Part shown: piece after piece, positions 17,376-26,039 of the stretch
Layout: each line of letters starts with the position of its first letter
Position numbering within the stretch: the first letter of the stretch is position 1
Notes under the pieces: generated by a model
The model's input: only the letters and a program-made list of their open reading frames with translations
Told to the model about the DNA's origin: nothing
Database searches by the model: none
Translations under genes and position numbers: made by a program
Source of the DNA: Planctomycetota bacterium
GTDB lineage: Bacteria; Planctomycetota; Planctomycetia; Gemmatales; Gemmataceae
Length of the DNA: 36,789 nucleotides
Assembly: GCA_016873095.1 (NCBI GenBank)
Contig: VGYC01000060.1
Coordinates: forward strand, 1-36,789
Direction of reading: 5' to 3'

Positions 17376-17566
17376 GCGGCATCCTCCTCGGGCCGGAGCC
17401 AGTCAACCGCAAGTGCCGCCTCTGCCAAAAGCGCGGCTTCTCCCGGCACCGCGGCGGGTTCTTCGAGCACGGTTACCAGTGCGCGGCGCGGGCCAGCAAG
17501 CCTCACCTGTCCCAGCAGTCGAACTCGTCCTGACGCATCGACAATGGCTTCAACTGTTTGGATCAT
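17348..17566 (-). CDS. antitoxin partner of the MazF-type toxin
   Basis: A 72-residue protein that begins MIQTVEAIVDASGRVRLLGQ and continues VRLAGPRRALVTVLEE: short beta strands like small AbrB/MazE-like antitoxins. An acidic, Ala-rich tail (LLAEAALAVDWLRPEEDAAW) would wrap the toxin. ATG 17566 follows a perfect AGGAGG. That Shine-Dalgarno overlaps the stop codon of the sdhB stub just upstream, so initiation may be coupled to translation of the stub. Antitoxins of this kind usually repress their own operon. Confidence 0.7.
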   Translation of the reverse strand: MIQTVEAIVDASGRVRLLGQVRLAGPRRALVTVLEEPAAVPGEAALLAEAALAVDWLRPEEDAAWSHLQPET

Positions 17567-17576
17567 TTGTCGCCTC

Positions 17577-17666
17577 CTAGCCTATTCTACCTCGACCTGA
17601 ATGATCCCTTGTGAACTCGCCGCCGCTCTTGTCGCCGCGATAAACCTTGAACGTCGCCTGTGGCAT
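17577..17666 (-). pseudogene. sdhB 5' stub (first 18 codons), now a 29-codon leader frame
   Basis: The frame begins MPQATFKVYRGDKSGGEF, identical to SdhB except Lys for Arg at residue 13. It then runs into unrelated sequence and stops at 17577. It keeps its own ATG with a GGGATGG Shine-Dalgarno-like stretch. Its TAG overlaps the antitoxin's AGGAGG, and only 10 nt separate stop from the antitoxin ATG. It looks like the original start of sdhB, cut off when the toxin-antitoxin cassette arrived. Confidence 0.85.
17612..17666 (-). repeat. 55-bp direct repeat, copy in the sdhB stub
   Basis: Partner of 16956-17010, one mismatch in 55 bases. With that copy it encloses the antitoxin and toxin genes. 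Confidence 0.92.
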
Positions 17667-17960
17667 ATCCATCCCTTCGCTATCGTTGCCGGAATCAACC
17701 GGGATTGCAGACGTAGGTTTTATATGAAATCCAAGAGTTGCCGCAGCGGCGCCGCGGAGCGTGGCATGCACTGCCGCTGCTGCCCTGCCCGATCAGGATC
17801 AAGTTTCCAGGACGACCCGGCCTGGTGCAGAAAGGGAGTGCCTGGCGGCCATCACCCGCTGCGTCTGCGGGCCTGCGAGGGCCTGCGAGCTTGATCAACG
17901 CAACCACTTTCCAGGTAGTGAGATACGTTCATCGACTGTGTCCGAGAAGTTTTGCCGACG

Positions 17961-18038
17961 GGGTTGAAGCGGCCAAGGGACCCGCGTGGGTGTGTAAAAC
18001 TCGTAAGCGCAGCGCAATCGAAGATGCCGCACCCAGGG
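17961..18038 (+). repeat. dispersed noncoding repeat, copy 1
   Basis: 78 nt match the reverse complement of 30477-30555 at all but nine positions plus one single-base gap. GGGTGTG near the middle can pair with CGCACCC near the 3' end (7 bp with one G-U) in both copies. Eight of the nine substitutions would change the amino acid in the open frame, so a protein-coding role is unlikely. Confidence 0.75.
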
Positions 18039-18141
18039 AAACGGAGAAGCAACGCTGGAATAATGTAACTCTTGGCCGTGTAGTCGGTTACGTGGTTGGC
18101 TGCCATTTGGGAGGATTTGCCGAGGGGGTATATGCCACTTT

Positions 18142-18175
18142 CTGGACGAATCCTGGACGAATCTTCTGGACGGAT
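18142..18175 (+). repeat. 11-bp tandem repeat
   Basis: CTGGACGAATC occurs twice in a row (18142-18163), followed after two bases by a partial third copy, CTGGACGGAT. Confidence 0.7.
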
Positions 18176-18267
18176 GCCGCCGTTACCTGCGGTTGACCCA
18201 GGCCGCCCGCGGAATCTGATCGCTTTCGCTGATAGCCCGGAAAACGACGAGAACGGAGGAGCAAGCC

Positions 18268-21200
18268 ATGAAACACCGCCGAATCAAGCTGGTGATGACG
18301 ATGCTGGTCTGGACGTGGGCGTCGGCGGGCGTCGGCGGGGCGGTCGATATCGTCCAGATCCTGTCGCGCGAGGATCCGGCGTTTCGCGCCGAGACGGCCC
18401 GGCTCGCCGTCGGCCGGGATGGCATGATCTACCTTATCAGCGGCGGCAACGACAGCTACGTTCTCCGTCTTGGCCACGACGGCAAGGGCAAGTTTGGCGG
18501 CAAGGTGGTCTACGCCGCCAACAGTGCGACTGCCAACTCGGCCGGCGTTGTCGCCACCGCCAACGCGCACTTCGCCCACAAGGTGCAACTCTACGATCTT
18601 GCGTTGCAGCAGTTCGGCGAGTCTGCCGAGTTCCTGGTCAACGACCAGGTGGGCTGGGATGCGCCGGCGCACGTGGAGGCCGGCGTCAGCGGCGATTTCT
18701 ACGCCATCGACCAGCACCGCGACCGCATCCTGAGAATCAATGCGACCGGGAAGCTCCTGCGCGCGATCGCTGTTCCCCGCGAGCCGGCCGGTGGCCCGGG
18801 GCAGATGCAGGACTTCCGCGTTTGCGAGAAGACCGAGGCGATCATGCTGCTGCGCCGCGGCGGACCGCTCACGTGCATCGGCTTCGACGGCAAGAAGCGC
18901 TGGCAGGTGAACGCCGGCGTCAACTGGGGCGAGAACGTCAACACCGGGGGCTTCGACGTCGACGACGCGGGCAACCTGTACGCCATCGGCCGGCACGATC
19001 ACGTCATCAAGAAGTTCGATGCGCATGGCAAGCCGTTCGGCCAGATCGATCTGCAAACAGGCACGTTGAAGCCGGCGTCTGCGGAGCACGGCTGGAGCGA
19101 CCTGCGGCTGCGCGGCGGCGAGGTGTTGCTGAAACGCAAGCATCCGACCGAACTGTTTCAGCGCTACGACCTGGCCAGCGGCAAGCTCATCCAGGTCGTG
19201 TCCACGATTCACGAGTATCTCGCCATGACGTTTCCGGAACGTGTGTGGACGGCGGGAAAGAAGATTCCGTTCAGCGTGACGCTGCAAGGCCGGCCGGCGA
19301 AGGGGCAGCCGCGCTGGCGGGTCTGGGCCCGGCCGGTCGGCGGCATCGGCTATCGTGAGTTCTCGGTCACGGACGGCAAGCTGACGGTCCCCGACGATTG
19401 CGCCGGCATCTACCAGATCAAGGTGACACCGGAGATCCAGCCGATGCAGCGTGGCCAGCGCTCCGAGTATGGCGTGCGCACCTGGGTGGACCTCCGCCGG
19501 GACGGCGCCAAGGGCACGGCCACCGTGTGGACGGAAGACAACCGCAATCACTCCGGCCGCGGCGAGGAGATTCGCCTGCACGTGCAGGCTCGGACCGGCA
19601 AGGCGGCCCAGCCTGTCGCCGCCGTCGTTCGCCTGTTGCATGGCAAACGCGCCATCCTGGAAGAGAAGGTCACGCTCACCGTCAAGCCGCTGTCCATGAA
19701 GGTGTCCGCGCAACTGTCGGCAGCGCTGGCGCCGGGGCGGTACACCATCGCGGTCGATGCTGCCGACATGACCTGCGTGGGACAGGAAATCGAGATCGGT
19801 CCCGGCGTCCACAAGCAGGCGTTGCATCGCATCCAGTACGGTGATTACGGCCCGACCTATCCGGCCGCCGATCTCTGGGAGGCGCCCGACCTGGCGGCGG
19901 CGCACGTCGAGCGCACGCGCAAGCTCGGCATGAACCTCATGGTCGATCGGCTGGGCGATCCGAACCAGGGCGGCGCCTTCTTGCCGGATGGCGCCTCGCG
20001 CGGCGACATGGAGGAGATCGTCAAGCATCTCGAAAAGGATCCACTGGCGCCTGCGCCCCAACGGTATCAACCGGTGGCCACGCTGCGGCAAGTGCTGTCC
20101 GGCTACAGCGCGGCCGGCATCGAGCAGATGAGCATCCTGATGATGAATGACGCCGGGCTGCCGCTGGGTACCGGCTTCGATCCGCGCAAGCCGCCGCAAC
20201 TCCTCGAGACCATCGAGCGCGTCACCGAAGCAGCCAGGCCGTATCCGGCGTTTCGCGGCTGGAGCTGGGCGTCCAACTGGTGGATTTTCGACAAGCGCGG
20301 CGCCAACGGCGCACGCACTGCCGCTGAGAAAGCCGCCTACGAGACGGCCTGGAAGGAGGCCAGAAAGTCCGGCGCGTGGGACCCGGTGCTGGATGCTGTT
20401 TCGAGCCATCGCTTCTCATTCGCCGTCGAGGCCCAGGAGCTTTTCAACAAGAAGCTGCGTGTCACGGCGCCGAAGCTGGTTACGGCGTCGGCGTGTCCGC
20501 ATCGCAACGTGGAATCGTATCCGCCGGTGACGTTCAGCAACGTGGACGAGGTGGACCTGCAAGCCCAGTGGGAGCAGATCGGCATGCCGTTGCACGTGCC
20601 GCACGGCGTGGACTTTTACCGCCGCCCCGGCAAGCGCGCCTGGACGCACCCGGAAATCTGGAACGATTCGGGGACGGGCGGTCAGGTGCTGCCGACGCTG
20701 TTTCAGGCGCTCATGCGCGGGGCCGACGGCGTCGGCTGCTCCGGGCCCATTCCACCCTGGACCAGCGGCGGCACGCTGCCGGACGATCCGCGCGGCGGAC
20801 ACTACGGAACGACCTCGGTCTTTCGTGCCTTCAACGACGTGGCCCGCCGCTACGGTCCCTGGCTGGCGACGCTGCGCAACAACGACAAGGTCGCCATCGT
20901 CGTCTCCGGGCGGCAGTTGCGGATCGACGACTGGCCCATCGTCATGGGCACGCACTTCGCCCGGCTCTTCGAGGCGTATGCCGCCTGCCTGCATGCACAT
21001 CATCCGGCGAGCTACGTCTTCGTGGAGGATCTGAAGCCCGGCTTGTTGAAAAGGTACAAGGCCGTGCTCGTGGTCGGCCAGACGGTGGCGATGGAGCCTG
21101 AGCTGCGCGAAGCGCTCGTCGCTGCCAGGAAGCATGGCGTGGCGATCCTGCATGATGGGACATGCCGGCCGGAGCTGGTGAAGGACTTTCAGCCGCTCGG

Positions 21201-24147
21201 CGTGTCGTTCAACCAGTTCGAGAAGGACCCGTCGCCGGCCGCCGATGACGCCGCCTATCTGCGCTTCCCTGCGTATTGCCTGGCCCACGTCGCGCAGATG
21301 AAAAAGGCGCTCGACCCCGTCGTGGGCCCGACGGCAACGACGGATAACCCGGAAGTGTTCATCTCTGAGCGCACGAACGGCGCTGCCCGTTTTCTGTTCG
21401 TGGTCAACAACACGACGCCGGCGCTGGAGCCGGGGCACCTGTGGCGCATCACGCTGGCCGTGGCCAACCGCGTCCCGGTGATCGCCAAGGTCAAGCTGCC
21501 AAAGCACGACGGCGTGATCTACGACGTCTTCGCCGGCAACCGGATCGAGCCGCGCGACGGCGTGATCGATGCCGACCTGCGCTCGCTGCCATGCAGAATC
21601 TACGCTCTGCTGCCGGCGGCAATTGATGGCGTCGATCTAACGGCCCCGAAGGCAGTCAGCGCGGGACAGCCACTGTCCTGGAGCGTGCATCTGCGAAGTG
21701 ACGCAGATTCGCTCGGGACCGCATTGCCGCAACGCATCCGCTTGCTCGACAGCAACGGCAAGGTGTTGCGTGAGTCCTTCACGACAGCAACCGGCGAATG
21801 GAGCAAGGACAGCTTGACTATACCAATCGGGACGCCAGCGGGCGACCTTATCCTGGAAGCAACGGAGTTGGTCAGTGGCCAGCGTGCGCGGCTCACTGTC
21901 GAGGTTACTGCCGTCAACTTGCCGTTCACGTTTGCGACTCGGTTTCTGGGTGATCCGCGAGTTCAGAAGACTTCTGATGCCGTCACACGCTCGCAATCGA
22001 ATATCGCCGCGGATGACCGCTTCGGTTCACACTTGCGCGATGTGGTCATCACCGACCACGGCAGGACGGCCGTGATGAACGCGATGAACTGGGACCACAA
22101 TCTCCATGCCGTGGATGTCGCCACCGGCAAGCTGCGCTGGCGACAGCGGGCGGGGCAGTACTTCGCCTTCGCGCCACAGGCGCTGCCTGGTGGCTTCGCC
22201 GTAAAGGGCTTTGATTTTCAGTCGGCCGAGGGCTATCACCTGTATCTCGGCAACGCCGCTGGCAAGCTGGAGCGTCGCTTCGCGCTGTACGGCCTGCCGC
22301 GCCGACAGATACAGCGGTTCATCCCCGGCATGTTCATGGAACGGATCAACAACTTCGCCGTCGCGCCCGATGGCTCCTGGATCGCCGCGGCGGGCGACCT
22401 GGGATTGGCTGTCTGGTCGCGCGACGGCAAACGGCTTTGGTCGGAGGACTGGTGGAAGACGCGGCGGCACACGGCCACGCTGGCCGCGCTCGACACCAGG
22501 ACAGTGCTCGCCGTCGATGACACGACCGCCAGCGCGCGTGATGCAGTCACCGGCAAGCAACTCTGGCAGGTGAGGCTTGCCGCCACGGGCGAGGCCCGCG
22601 ACATCCGCGTCAGCATGGACGGCAAGACCTGCGCGCTCTACGCCACGACCGAAGGAGGCCGGGTCTTTGTCCTCCGCGATGGCAAGGTTGCAGCGACCAT
22701 CCCGACGGCGGCCAACGGCATCGACCTGTCGGCGGATGGCAGGCTGATTGCCGTGGTCGACCGCAATCATCTCAAGCTTTACTCGGTGACCGACGGCCTG
22801 CAATGGCTGCTCCAGGGGGACGATACGCTGCACCAGCCGCGCATTTCTCCGGACGGCAAGCGCGTCGCCGTCGGCAGTGCGCTCGGGACCGTCTACGTCG
22901 TCGCCGTCGATGGGACGATTCTGCTGGATCGCGACATGAAAGCCCTCAGCGTTCCAGCCTGGCTTCCGGACGGCGACCTGCTGCTGGCCGGCTGGATGGG
23001 CACGGTGTGCCGGCTGGACGGCAAGTACGCGGAGAAATGGCGTACGCACCTGCAACCGGCAGAGATCGACATGCGCGGCAAGCTACTCGCCGCCGAGACC
23101 GTGCCGACGACGCGCATCGCCTCATGGGGCAATGCCGAGGCGAAGCCGTGGCCGCTCGCGCCGAACCTGCTCGGCCCCAAGGATACATACATCCGTTTCC
23201 AGTCGGCGATGGGGCACATGCACTTCGTGCATCCGGTCGCCGAGCTGGTGGACGGCAAGCCGACGCCGCCGAAGACGCCGTGGCTGCACTGGCACGATGT
23301 CGGTCACGCCGCCGAGATCTCGCCGATCAACTCGATCGTGCTGGACACGTTTCGCACGCAGTTGCGGGTGACGGCCGTCACGCTGGTCGAGGATCGCGCC
23401 CATCCGGAATCGTGGCTGCGCGACGTCGCGCTCGAAACCTGGGACCCGACCAGGGAACAATGGCGTCCCGTGCAGACGCTGCTCAGCGACGCTGCCGTGC
23501 ACACGCACAAGCTGGCCAGCCCGATCGAGGCGTCGCGCTTCCGGCTGGTGTTGCCGCGCGGCATGTGCGGCAACATCCGCCTGGGCGAGATCGTCTTTCA
23601 CGGTGACAAGATCGGCCCAAACCATCCGGACGTGATCGCCAAGCGCCCGGTCGCCGTGCTCTTTGACGAGGGGGACGAGCTGAAAAGCGCGCTGGTGTCT
23701 CAGCAGTTGAGCTTCAAGTTCGCCGGCGCGTTCTCCGGCGGGCGTTATCTCGCGCTTGCAAAGGACGCCCAGGTGTATCCGCCGTTCTTGCCCCCCTTCG
23801 GTCATGCGCTGCCAGGCTGGGACTTTGAGATCGCGGAGAAGCCTGGGCCAGGGCAGTACCGCTACCTGGAGTTTGCGTGGAAGGCCGGTTCCCCGGACAC
23901 GAAGGGAATCACGCTGCAGATCGGCTCGATGGTGTATGGCCAGCAGGTGGGCATTCACTGCGGCGCTTACAAGAAGACGGACGGCGTCAAGCCGCTCAAG
24001 GCGGCGGCCGTCCCGCCGTCCGACTGGCAAACCGTGCGCGTCGATCTCTGGGACGTGTTTCGCCGCGACTTCCGGGTGCAGGCGATGACGCTATTGACCC
24101 AGGGAGGCGAAGCGGCTCTGGACCGGATCGTGCTCAAACGCGAGTGA
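18268..24147 (+). CDS. giant exported multidomain protein: propeller, glycosidase-like barrel, PQQ-like propeller, discoidin-like end
   Basis: A 1959-residue protein with a signal peptide (TMLVWTWASAGVGGAV) and a good GGAGG before ATG 18268. Order of parts by sequence feel: a six-bladed NHL-like propeller (about 30-330); Ig-like segments (330-510); a TIM-barrel-like region with HVERTRKLGMNLMVDRLGD and FRGWSWASNWW (510-860); a Rossmann-like segment (870-1030, AVLVVGQTVAMEPELREALV) as in the middle domain of GH42 enzymes; Ig-like (1120-1215); a PQQ-like propeller (1220-1600, VDVATGKLRWRQRAGQYF); a discoidin-like region (1640-1790); and a final beta-sandwich. It may bind or cut an extracellular polysaccharide, but catalytic residues were not assigned. 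It opposes the split sdh genes, ending 15 bp from the sdhA stop. Confidence 0.8.
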   Translation: MKHRRIKLVMTMLVWTWASAGVGGAVDIVQILSREDPAFRAETARLAVGRDGMIYLISGGNDSYVLRLGHDGKGKFGGKVVYAANSATANSAGVVATANAHFAHKVQLYDLALQQFGESAEFLVNDQVGWDAPAHVEAGVSGDFYAIDQHRDRILRINATGKLLRAIAVPREPAGGPGQMQDFRVCEKTEAIMLLRRGGPLTCIGFDGKKRWQVNAGVNWGENVNTGGFDVDDAGNLYAIGRHDHVIKKFDAHGKPFGQIDLQTGTLKPASAEHGWSDLRLRGGEVLLKRKHPTELFQRYDLASGKLIQVVSTIHEYLAMTFPERVWTAGKKIPFSVTLQGRPAKGQPRWRVWARPVGGIGYREFSVTDGKLTVPDDCAGIYQIKVTPEIQPMQRGQRSEYGVRTWVDLRRDGAKGTATVWTEDNRNHSGRGEEIRLHVQARTGKAAQPVAAVVRLLHGKRAILEEKVTLTVKPLSMKVSAQLSAALAPGRYTIAVDAADMTCVGQEIEIGPGVHKQALHRIQYGDYGPTYPAADLWEAPDLAAAHVERTRKLGMNLMVDRLGDPNQGGAFLPDGASRGDMEEIVKHLEKDPLAPAPQRYQPVATLRQVLSGYSAAGIEQMSILMMNDAGLPLGTGFDPRKPPQLLETIERVTEAARPYPAFRGWSWASNWWIFDKRGANGARTAAEKAAYETAWKEARKSGAWDPVLDAVSSHRFSFAVEAQELFNKKLRVTAPKLVTASACPHRNVESYPPVTFSNVDEVDLQAQWEQIGMPLHVPHGVDFYRRPGKRAWTHPEIWNDSGTGGQVLPTLFQALMRGADGVGCSGPIPPWTSGGTLPDDPRGGHYGTTSVFRAFNDVARRYGPWLATLRNNDKVAIVVSGRQLRIDDWPIVMGTHFARLFEAYAACLHAHHPASYVFVEDLKPGLLKRYKAVLVVGQTVAMEPELREALVAARKHGVAILHDGTCRPELVKDFQPLGVSFNQFEKDPSPAADDAAYLRFPAYCLAHVAQMKKALDPVVGPTATTDNPEVFISERTNGAARFLFVVNNTTPALEPGHLWRITLAVANRVPVIAKVKLPKHDGVIYDVFAGNRIEPRDGVIDADLRSLPCRIYALLPAAIDGVDLTAPKAVSAGQPLSWSVHLRSDADSLGTALPQRIRLLDSNGKVLRESFTTATGEWSKDSLTIPIGTPAGDLILEATELVSGQRARLTVEVTAVNLPFTFATRFLGDPRVQKTSDAVTRSQSNIAADDRFGSHLRDVVITDHGRTAVMNAMNWDHNLHAVDVATGKLRWRQRAGQYFAFAPQALPGGFAVKGFDFQSAEGYHLYLGNAAGKLERRFALYGLPRRQIQRFIPGMFMERINNFAVAPDGSWIAAAGDLGLAVWSRDGKRLWSEDWWKTRRHTATLAALDTRTVLAVDDTTASARDAVTGKQLWQVRLAATGEARDIRVSMDGKTCALYATTEGGRVFVLRDGKVAATIPTAANGIDLSADGRLIAVVDRNHLKLYSVTDGLQWLLQGDDTLHQPRISPDGKRVAVGSALGTVYVVAVDGTILLDRDMKALSVPAWLPDGDLLLAGWMGTVCRLDGKYAEKWRTHLQPAEIDMRGKLLAAETVPTTRIASWGNAEAKPWPLAPNLLGPKDTYIRFQSAMGHMHFVHPVAELVDGKPTPPKTPWLHWHDVGHAAEISPINSIVLDTFRTQLRVTAVTLVEDRAHPESWLRDVALETWDPTREQWRPVQTLLSDAAVHTHKLASPIEASRFRLVLPRGMCGNIRLGEIVFHGDKIGPNHPDVIAKRPVAVLFDEGDELKSALVSQQLSFKFAGAFSGGRYLALAKDAQVYPPFLPPFGHALPGWDFEIAEKPGPGQYRYLEFAWKAGSPDTKGITLQIGSMVYGQQVGIHCGAYKKTDGVKPLKAAAVPPSDWQTVRVDLWDVFRRDFRVQAMTLLTQGGEAALDRIVLKRE

Positions 24148-24162
24148 TGGGCCTGCGGAATC

Positions 24163-26025
24163 CTACTTCTGGTCCTCGATCACCTGCTTCAGATAGTCCG
24201 GCATCTCCGGCAACGGCTCCCAGCGGAACTGCATGGTGCCGTCGCCGGCCTGGGAGATGATGGTGTTCTTCTTGCCGTACTCGGCGTCGTTCTTGGCGGG
24301 GAAGTCGTCGCGGAACTGGGCGCCGCGGCTTTCCTTGCGCTCGATGGCGGCCTTGGCAATCGCCTCGGACACCGTCATGAGGTTGAGAAGGTCCATGCAG
24401 GTGTGCCAGCCGGGGTTGTACTCGCGGTTGCCGACGGCCTTCACGCGGCGGGCCCGGTCCTTCAGCTTTTCAATTTCGCCAAGCGCCTTTTGCATCTCGG
24501 CCTCGACGCGGACGATGCCGACCAGGTCCTGCATGATCTCCTGCAAGTCCTGCTGAACCTTGTACGGATTCTCGTCGCCGGCCGGCTGGTCCATGAAGCT
24601 GAGCGCCCAGCGGGCGGCCGCCTCGATCTGATCGTTGTGGATCTGTCCGGCGGATTTCTCCTTCGCGTAGCGCGCGGCATATTCGCCGGCGCGCTTGCCG
24701 AGGACGAGCAGGTCGGAGAGCGAGTTGCCGCCGAGGCGATTGGCGCCGTTGATGCCCGCCGCGCATTCGCCGCAGGCGAACAGCCCCGGCACGCGCGACA
24801 TCTGCGAGTCGGCGTCCACGCGGATGCCGCCCATGACGTAGTGCGTCGTCGGGCCGACTTCCATCGGCTCCTTGGTGATGTCGATGCCGCCCAGTTCCTT
24901 GAACTGGTGATACATGCTCGGCAGCTTCTTCTTGATGTGCTCGACGGGGTTGGTGATGCGCTCCTTGCACCAGGCCGGGTCCTTGAAGTCCTTGAATGCG
25001 TCCGAGTGCGTGAGCCAGGAAACGTCGAGGAAGACGCCGCCGTGCGGGCTGCCCCGGCCCTCGCGAACCTCGCGGCGGATGCAGCGGGCCACGTGATCGC
25101 GCGTCAAGAGCTCTGCGGGGCGGTTGCAATTCTTGTCGCCCAGGCAGTAGCGCATCCCTTCTTCGGGGTTCTTGGCGGTCTGGTTCTTGTAGTTGTCCGG
25201 GATGTCGCCGTACATGAAGCGCTCACCCTTGCTATTGGTGAGGATGCCGCCCTCGCCGCGAACGCCTTCGGTGACCAGGATGCCGCGAACGCTGGGCGGC
25301 CAGACCATGCCGGTTGGATGAAACTGCACGAACTCCATGTCGAGCAGCTCGGCGCCGGCACGGTAGGCGAGCGAATGGCCGTCGCCGGTGTATTCCCAGC
25401 TGTTGCTGGTGATCTTGAAAGCCTTGCCGACGCCGCCGGTGGCCAGCACGATGGCCTTTGCGCGAAACAGGACAAAGCGGCCCTTCTCCCGGTAGTAGCC
25501 GAAGGCGCCGGCGATGCGGTCGCCGTCCTTCAAGAGCGCGATGATCGTGCACTCCATGTAGACGCTCATGCCCTGGTGGATGCCGTGGTCCTGCAAGGTG
25601 CGGATCATCTCCAGGCCGGTACGGTCGCCGACGTGGGCGAGCCGTGGATAGCGATGCCCGCCGAAGTTGCGCTGCAAGATGCGGCCGTCGCGGGTGCGGT
25701 CGAAGACGGCGCCCCATGCTTCCAGCTCACGGACGCGGTCCGGCGCCTCCTTGGCGTGCAGTTCGGCCATGCGCCAGTTGTTGACGTACTGCCCGCCGCG
25801 CATGGTGTCGGCGAAGTGCACCTTCCAGCTATCGCGTTCATCGACGTTGGCGAGCGCGGCGGCGATGCCCCCCTCGGCCATCACGGTGTGCGCCTTGCCC
25901 AGCAGCGATTTGCAGACCAGCCCCACGGACACGCCGCCGGCCGACGCCTCGATGGCGGCACGCAGTCCCGCGCCGCCGGCGCCGATCACCAGCACGTCGT
26001 GTTCGTGGGTTTCATAAGAGTCCAT
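24163..26025 (-). CDS. sdhA: succinate dehydrogenase/fumarate reductase flavoprotein subunit
   Basis: A 620-residue FAD enzyme that oxidises succinate to fumarate. Landmarks: VLVIGAGGAGLRAA (Rossmann GxGxxG, 15-20); KAHTVMAEGGIAAA, with H46 as the expected covalent FAD-binding His; EFVQFHPTGM; GVRGEGGILTNSKGERFM; CIRREVREGRG with the catalytic Arg region; TTHYVMGGIRVD; and NRLGGNSLSDLLVLGKRAG. AGAGGAA precedes ATG 26025. It follows the lipoprotein gene by 14 nt, so sdhC, the lipoprotein and sdhA form an operon. The iron-sulfur subunit gene is not next, unlike the usual order. Its stop lies 15 nt from the stop of the opposing 1959-residue gene. Confidence 0.95.
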   Translation of the reverse strand: MDSYETHEHDVLVIGAGGAGLRAAIEASAGGVSVGLVCKSLLGKAHTVMAEGGIAAALANVDERDSWKVHFADTMRGGQYVNNWRMAELHAKEAPDRVRELEAWGAVFDRTRDGRILQRNFGGHRYPRLAHVGDRTGLEMIRTLQDHGIHQGMSVYMECTIIALLKDGDRIAGAFGYYREKGRFVLFRAKAIVLATGGVGKAFKITSNSWEYTGDGHSLAYRAGAELLDMEFVQFHPTGMVWPPSVRGILVTEGVRGEGGILTNSKGERFMYGDIPDNYKNQTAKNPEEGMRYCLGDKNCNRPAELLTRDHVARCIRREVREGRGSPHGGVFLDVSWLTHSDAFKDFKDPAWCKERITNPVEHIKKKLPSMYHQFKELGGIDITKEPMEVGPTTHYVMGGIRVDADSQMSRVPGLFACGECAAGINGANRLGGNSLSDLLVLGKRAGEYAARYAKEKSAGQIHNDQIEAAARWALSFMDQPAGDENPYKVQQDLQEIMQDLVGIVRVEAEMQKALGEIEKLKDRARRVKAVGNREYNPGWHTCMDLLNLMTVSEAIAKAAIERKESRGAQFRDDFPAKNDAEYGKKNTIISQAGDGTMQFRWEPLPEMPDYLKQVIEDQK

Positions 26026-26039
26026 GTCGTTCCTCTGTG

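Larger units (their letters stand above)
17667..18267. other. 601-bp divergent spacer with repeats, no convincing gene
   Basis: This separates the sdhB stub/toxin-antitoxin operon from the 1959-residue gene on the other strand. Open frames are present but show no protein pattern. It contains one copy of the dispersed 79-bp repeat (17961-18038) and an 11-bp tandem repeat (18142-18163). An AT-rich patch near 17729-17741 could hold the promoter reading toward the sdhB stub, but no good -35/-10 pair is clear. Confidence 0.5.

Noticed and set aside
17738-18196. Open frame across the spacer upstream of the giant gene
   Set aside because: No protein pattern, overlaps the noncoding repeat, and no ribosome-binding site.
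18088-20409. Minus-strand open frame of over 750 codons opposite the giant gene
   Set aside because: Composition is Arg/Ala/His-rich with no family pattern, and it lies within clearly coding plus-strand sequence.
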